Assembly: GCF_052119585.1 (NCBI RefSeq) | Contig: NZ_JBGQOJ010000013.1 | Coordinates: 1 to 64,000 of the forward strand | DNA: 64,000 bases | Reading direction: 5' to 3' | Origin: JBGQOJ01 sp052119585 | GTDB taxonomy: Bacteria > Pseudomonadota > Alphaproteobacteria > Rhodobacterales > Rhodobacteraceae | Shown: positions 60,979-64,000 of the stretch, piece by piece | How the letters are laid out: each line of letters starts with the position of its first letter | How positions within the stretch are numbered: the stretch's first letter is position 1 | The notes under the pieces: generated by a model | Database searches by the model: none | What the model was told of the DNA's origin: nothing | The model's input: the letters and a program-made list of their open reading frames with translations, nothing else | Position numbers and translations under genes: made by a program

Positions 60979-61758
60979 ATGCTTTCCTACCAACACAGCT
61001 ATCACGCCGGAAACATGGCGGATGTCCACAAGCACGCGCTGCTGGCGTGGGTTCTGGATTATCTGACCCGAAAGGACAAACCGCTGTCCTATATCGAAAC
61101 CCACGCGGGGCGCGGCCTGTATGATCTGACCGCCGAAGAGGCGTTGAAAACAGGCGAGGCGGCGCAGGGGATCAACCGCGCCGAGGGCTGGTTCGCCAAG
61201 GATCACCCCTATCTGCGGATGCTGTCGGAAACCCGCGCCGTGTTCGGGCCGGATGCCTATCCCGGCTCGCCCCTGATCGCGACTTTGGCGTTGCGGGCGG
61301 GCGACAGCCTTCAGTTGGCAGAGCTTCACCCGCAGGAAAACGCGGCACTGCGCGGCAATCTGGCGATGTATTCCGCCAAGGTGCACGACACCGACGGGTT
61401 CGCCATGGCGCAGGCCATCTGCCCGCCGACGCCGCGCCGTGGCCTGATGCTGATCGACCCGAGTTTCGAGGTAAAGGCGGATTACGACGCGATGCCGCGC
61501 TTTATCCAGACCATCCACCGCAAGTGGAATGTGGGCACGATTATCTTGTGGTATCCGATCCTGACCTCTGGTGCGCACCGTGTGATGGTCGCCGATCTGG
61601 AGAACATGGAGCTGAAGGACAGCTTTCGCCACGAGGTCACATTCGGCCCCGCCCGCGACGGCCACCGCATGACCGGAAGCGGTTTGTTCGTTGTCAACGC
61701 CCCCTACGGCATGCAGGATGAGGCAAAGCGCCTGACCAAGATGTTCGCCAAAGCCTGA
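60979..61758 (+). CDS. rlmJ: 23S rRNA (adenine-2030-N6)-methyltransferase RlmJ
   Basis: A 259-residue SAM-dependent enzyme that methylates A2030 of 23S rRNA. It starts MLSYQHSYHAGNMADVHKHA and has YIETHAGRGLYDLTAEEALK (SAM site) and LMLIDPSFEVKADY, in which DPSFE stands at the catalytic NPPY-like position, followed by IILWYPI. AAAGGGG precedes ATG 60979; ATG 60868 is too far upstream. Confidence 0.94.
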   Translation: MLSYQHSYHAGNMADVHKHALLAWVLDYLTRKDKPLSYIETHAGRGLYDLTAEEALKTGEAAQGINRAEGWFAKDHPYLRMLSETRAVFGPDAYPGSPLIATLALRAGDSLQLAELHPQENAALRGNLAMYSAKVHDTDGFAMAQAICPPTPRRGLMLIDPSFEVKADYDAMPRFIQTIHRKWNVGTIILWYPILTSGAHRVMVADLENMELKDSFRHEVTFGPARDGHRMTGSGLFVVNAPYGMQDEAKRLTKMFAKA

Positions 61759-61769
61759 AAGGACTGCCG

Positions 61770-62063
61770 ATGCCCAAAGCCTATTGGATCGCCCATGTCG
61801 ATGTGCGCGACGCGGCAGTCTACGACACATACCGCGCCGCCAATGCAGCCCCGTTTGCCAAATACGGTGCCAAATTCCTGATCCGGGCCGGTGCGCAACA
61901 GGTGCACGAAGGCGCGGCAAAGCCCCGCACTGTGGTCATCGAATTCGCCGATCTGGCCACGGCACAGGCCTGTTATGACAGCCCCGAATACAAGGCCGCG
62001 AAGGCGCTGCGCGATCCGGTGTCGGACGCGGATCTGGTGATTGTCGAAGGGTATGGCGACTGA
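61770..62063 (+). CDS. DUF1330 family protein
   Basis: A 97-residue protein of the dimeric alpha-beta-barrel (ferredoxin-like) type. It has KAYWIAHVDVRDAAVYDTYR, then FLIRAGAQQVHEGAAKPRTV and IEFADLATAQACYDSPEYKA, all DUF1330 features. No enzymatic role is established. It lies 11 bp after rlmJ in the same direction. A degenerate gene-end repeat (GCTCCGCAAATATTTACC, about 62075-62092) follows. Confidence 0.92.
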   Translation: MPKAYWIAHVDVRDAAVYDTYRAANAAPFAKYGAKFLIRAGAQQVHEGAAKPRTVVIEFADLATAQACYDSPEYKAAKALRDPVSDADLVIVEGYGD

Positions 62064-62148
62064 TCCCCGCCCCTGCTCCGCAAATATTTACCGGCGAAGG
62101 CCGTGAACCGTCTTTCCGCAGCCGCACCACCACTCTATATCTTTGGCC

Positions 62149-62592
62149 ATGTTTGCAGATTTCCTGAAACGGCTGATCCAGCCGCAGCCCGCCCGCCTGA
62201 ACGATATTGACGCCCGCCTTGCGCTGGCCGCCCTTCTGGTGCGCATCGCGCGATCGGACGGCGACTATGCCCCCGAGGAGGTCGGGCGGATCGACCGCAT
62301 CCTGATGTCGCGATACGCCCTGTCGGCCTTCGAGGTGGTGTCACTGCGCAGAAATGCCGAAATACTGGAATCAGAGGCCCCCGATACCGTGCGGTTCACC
62401 CGCGCGATCAAGGACGCTGTGCCCTACGAGGACCGCGAAGGCGTGATCGAGGCGCTGTGGGATGTGGTGCTGGCCGACGGCGTGCGCGACACGGACGAAG
62501 ACACACTGCTGCGCCTTGTGGCGAATCTGTTGGGGGTCAACGACCGCGACTCTGCGCTGGCGCGCCAAAGGGTCGAGGCAAAGCGCCCGTGA
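62149..62592 (+). CDS. TerB family protein
   Basis: A 147-residue all-helical protein of the TerB-like fold. It has LALAALLVRIARSDGDYAPE with EVGRIDRILMSRYAL, and a second half-repeat ALWDVVLADGVRDTDEDTLL with RLVANLLGV. Each carries an acidic loop of the metal-binding kind. Despite the name, a tellurite role is not implied. Its TGA overlaps the GTG start of the next gene (GTGA). Confidence 0.88.
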   Translation: MFADFLKRLIQPQPARLNDIDARLALAALLVRIARSDGDYAPEEVGRIDRILMSRYALSAFEVVSLRRNAEILESEAPDTVRFTRAIKDAVPYEDREGVIEALWDVVLADGVRDTDEDTLLRLVANLLGVNDRDSALARQRVEAKRP

Positions 62593-63323
62593 TCGCCGCA
62601 TTGCCGATGTACGACAGGGTCGAGACGGCAGCGGCAAACGACAGGTTCTGGGCGCTGATCCGCGACGCGCTGGGATACGGGCCTGCGGGCCTGACCCGCA
62701 GCGCTGATTTGCACGCCACATGGCTTTGCCCCGATCTGGTGCTGTCGCAGACCTGCGGCATGCCCTACCGAACCTTTCTGCATGGCAAGGTGTCGCGCAT
62801 CGGCACGCCGGATTACGGCGTCGACGGGTGCCCGGCGGGCTACTACCACAGTGTGTTCATCAAGCGCGCCGATGATCCGCGCGACACGGTTGCCGAACTG
62901 GCCAACGCCCGGTTCGCCTATAACGACGCGGGGTCGCAATCGGGTTGGGCAGCCCCCTTTGCCCATGCGGCAGGCCTTGGGGTCACGCTAAGGACCACCA
63001 TGCAGACCGGCGGGCATCGGGCATCCGCCCTGGCCGTTCATGAAAACCGTGCCGATTTCGCGGCGATCGACGCGGTGACATGGGCGATGATCCGGCGCTA
63101 TGACGCCTATGCCAAAGACCTTGTGGTGTTTGACAGAACCACCCCCACCCCCGGCCTGCCCTATATTGCGGCCCTTGGCGCGAATACACAGGATCTGCGC
63201 CGCGCCATGGGTGCCGCAATCGACGCGCTTTCCCGCGAGGATCGCGACACGCTGTTGATAAAAGGGCTGGTGGCGATTCCCGATGACGCCTATCTGGCCG
63301 TTCCCAACCCGCCTGCGCCGTAA
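62589..63323 (+). CDS. PhnD-like substrate-binding protein lacking a signal peptide
   Basis: A 244-residue protein resembling PhnD/TauA-type periplasmic binding proteins. It has TWLCPDLVLSQTCGMPYRTF, YYHSVFIKRADDPRDTVAEL, RFAYNDAGSQSGWAAPFAHA and MQTGGHRASALAVHENRADF with AAIDAVTWAMI, the typical ligand-cleft pattern. It begins at GTG 62589 (MIAALPMYDRVETAAANDRF) and no hydrophobic leader is present, so it may act in the cytosol. It is coupled to the TerB gene. The ligand is unknown. Confidence 0.82.
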   Translation: MIAALPMYDRVETAAANDRFWALIRDALGYGPAGLTRSADLHATWLCPDLVLSQTCGMPYRTFLHGKVSRIGTPDYGVDGCPAGYYHSVFIKRADDPRDTVAELANARFAYNDAGSQSGWAAPFAHAAGLGVTLRTTMQTGGHRASALAVHENRADFAAIDAVTWAMIRRYDAYAKDLVVFDRTTPTPGLPYIAALGANTQDLRRAMGAAIDALSREDRDTLLIKGLVAIPDDAYLAVPNPPAP

Positions 63324-63445
63324 TCTTTTGCCCGGAAATCGGGCGAAACTGTCGCGTTCCCTTGCGTCACCGGCGCTTTGAGCGTTGCAATTATGACTGT
63401 TTTACGACGTAATCCGGCGTGAACGGACCTAACAAAGACGAACAA

Positions 63446-64000
63446 GTGACTGCGAACACGCCCCCCGTCATCCAGATCAAGAACCTGCACAAGGCCTATG
63501 GGTCGTTAGAGGTGCTGAAAGGCGTCGACATCGCGGCAAAGCGCGGCGATGTGGTGTCGCTGATCGGGTCGTCGGGGTCCGGCAAGTCGACGCTGCTGCG
63601 GTGCTGCAACCTGTTGGAGGACAGCCAGCAGGGCGATATCCTGTTCGAGGGCGAGCCGATCACATGGCGCGGCAAAGGGCTGGACCGGCACCCCGCCGAC
63701 AAGGCACAGGTGCTGCGGATCCGCACGAACCTGTCGATGGTGTTCCAGCAGTTCAACCTATGGGCGCATATGACCATCCTTCAGAACGTGATGGAGGCAC
63801 CGGTGACGGTGCTGGGACAGGATCGCGCCGTGGTCGAAAAACGCGCCCGCGACCTGCTTGCCAAGGTCGGTATCGGCGACAAATGCGATGCCTTTCCCGC
63901 GATGCTGTCGGGTGGCCAGCAGCAACGCGCCGCCATTGCGCGTGCGCTGGCGATGGAACCCAAGGCCTTGTTGTTCGACGAGCCCACATCGGCCCTTGAT
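63446..64000 (+). CDS. Amino-acid ABC transporter ATP-binding protein, N-terminal part
   Basis: The first 185 residues of a polar amino acid/opine-type ABC ATPase (HisP/OccP group). It has IQIKNLHKAYGSLEVLKGVD, Walker A GSSGSGKSTLLRCCNLLED, Q-loop MVFQQFNLWAHMTIL, signature LSGGQQQRAAIARALAMEP and Walker B ALLFDEPTSALD at the edge. The insert with ITWRGKGLDRHPADKAQVLR is as in octopine-type ATPases. GTG 63446 is chosen; GTG 63419 is an in-frame alternative. The permease and binding protein should lie beyond the window. Confidence 0.93.
   Translation, partial: MTANTPPVIQIKNLHKAYGSLEVLKGVDIAAKRGDVVSLIGSSGSGKSTLLRCCNLLEDSQQGDILFEGEPITWRGKGLDRHPADKAQVLRIRTNLSMVFQQFNLWAHMTILQNVMEAPVTVLGQDRAVVEKRARDLLAKVGIGDKCDAFPAMLSGGQQQRAAIARALAMEPKALLFDEPTSALD

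Noticed and set aside
62149..62592. TerB as evidence of a tellurite-resistance operon
   Set aside because: No terA, terC, terD or terZ gene is nearby; the fold alone is widespread and not diagnostic.

Overview
The window reads as chromosomal DNA of a Roseobacter-group alphaproteobacterium (family Rhodobacteraceae). The basis is high GC content and dense gene packing with many 4-nt stop/start overlaps. Several gene neighbourhoods are ones I know from that group: glyQ-DUF6446-glyS-PPDK-like, folB-folP-glmM, hflK-hflC-DUF2065-degP, and tandem Lrp genes divergent from ilvC. There is also a SAM-II riboswitch on metZ, a class largely confined to Alphaproteobacteria. Genus assignment is not possible from the sequence alone. 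I see no rRNA, tRNA, CRISPR array, prophage or plasmid functions.

Layout. 1-0.86 kb: the left part of an IS21-family element (istA, running off the window) with four direct repeats at its end, inserted in a glycosyltransferase gene. 1-10.9 kb: yqeY-like gene, carA, a large membrane glycosyltransferase with an N-terminal MshEN-like domain, a GntR regulator, a HAD nucleotidase, a UbiH-type hydroxylase, a class V aminotransferase, two overlapping Lrp genes and ilvC. 10.9-24.4 kb: a DMT permease; a minus-strand operon folB-folP-glmM; a SleB-type hydrolase; glyQ-DUF6446-glyS-PPDK-like; and an exported protein whose trypsin-like domain has lost its catalytic triad. 24.5-34.4 kb: a TPP-dependent decarboxylase, folE2, a GST, riboswitch-controlled metZ, a hydrolase, a YfcG-like GST, yciB, a DMT permease and ftsY. 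34.5-42.8 kb: an orphan fused NuoE/NuoF-type formate dehydrogenase beta subunit, an AlkB-type hydroxylase, xseA, purD, a ferredoxin and two small exported proteins. 42.9-49 kb: degP, DUF2065, hflC, hflK, gor, rpiA. 49-64 kb: GST-sdaA, a DMT permease, thiN, a 704-aa acidic protein of unknown function, purA, DUF6524, secG, pyrG, a SulP permease, rlmJ, DUF1330, a TerB-PhnD-like pair and the start of an amino-acid ABC transporter ATPase.

Most genes are housekeeping: nucleotide synthesis (carA, purA, purD, pyrG), folate and pterin synthesis (folE2, folB, folP), cell wall (glmM, SleB, peptidoglycan-binding proteins), membrane protein quality control (hflK/C, degP), secretion (ftsY, secG, yciB), and thiol metabolism (gor, three GSTs, metZ).

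The most notable non-genic signal is a family of intergenic repeats with a 21-bp unit, ACTTTGTTC-nnn-AAATACTC-R. They lie just 3' of stop codons, mostly at convergent gene ends. One copy forms a perfect 28-bp inverted repeat (37990-38058), and two copies belong to a longer composite of about 49 bp. No clearly new multi-gene system (defence, secretion or biosynthetic cluster) is visible.
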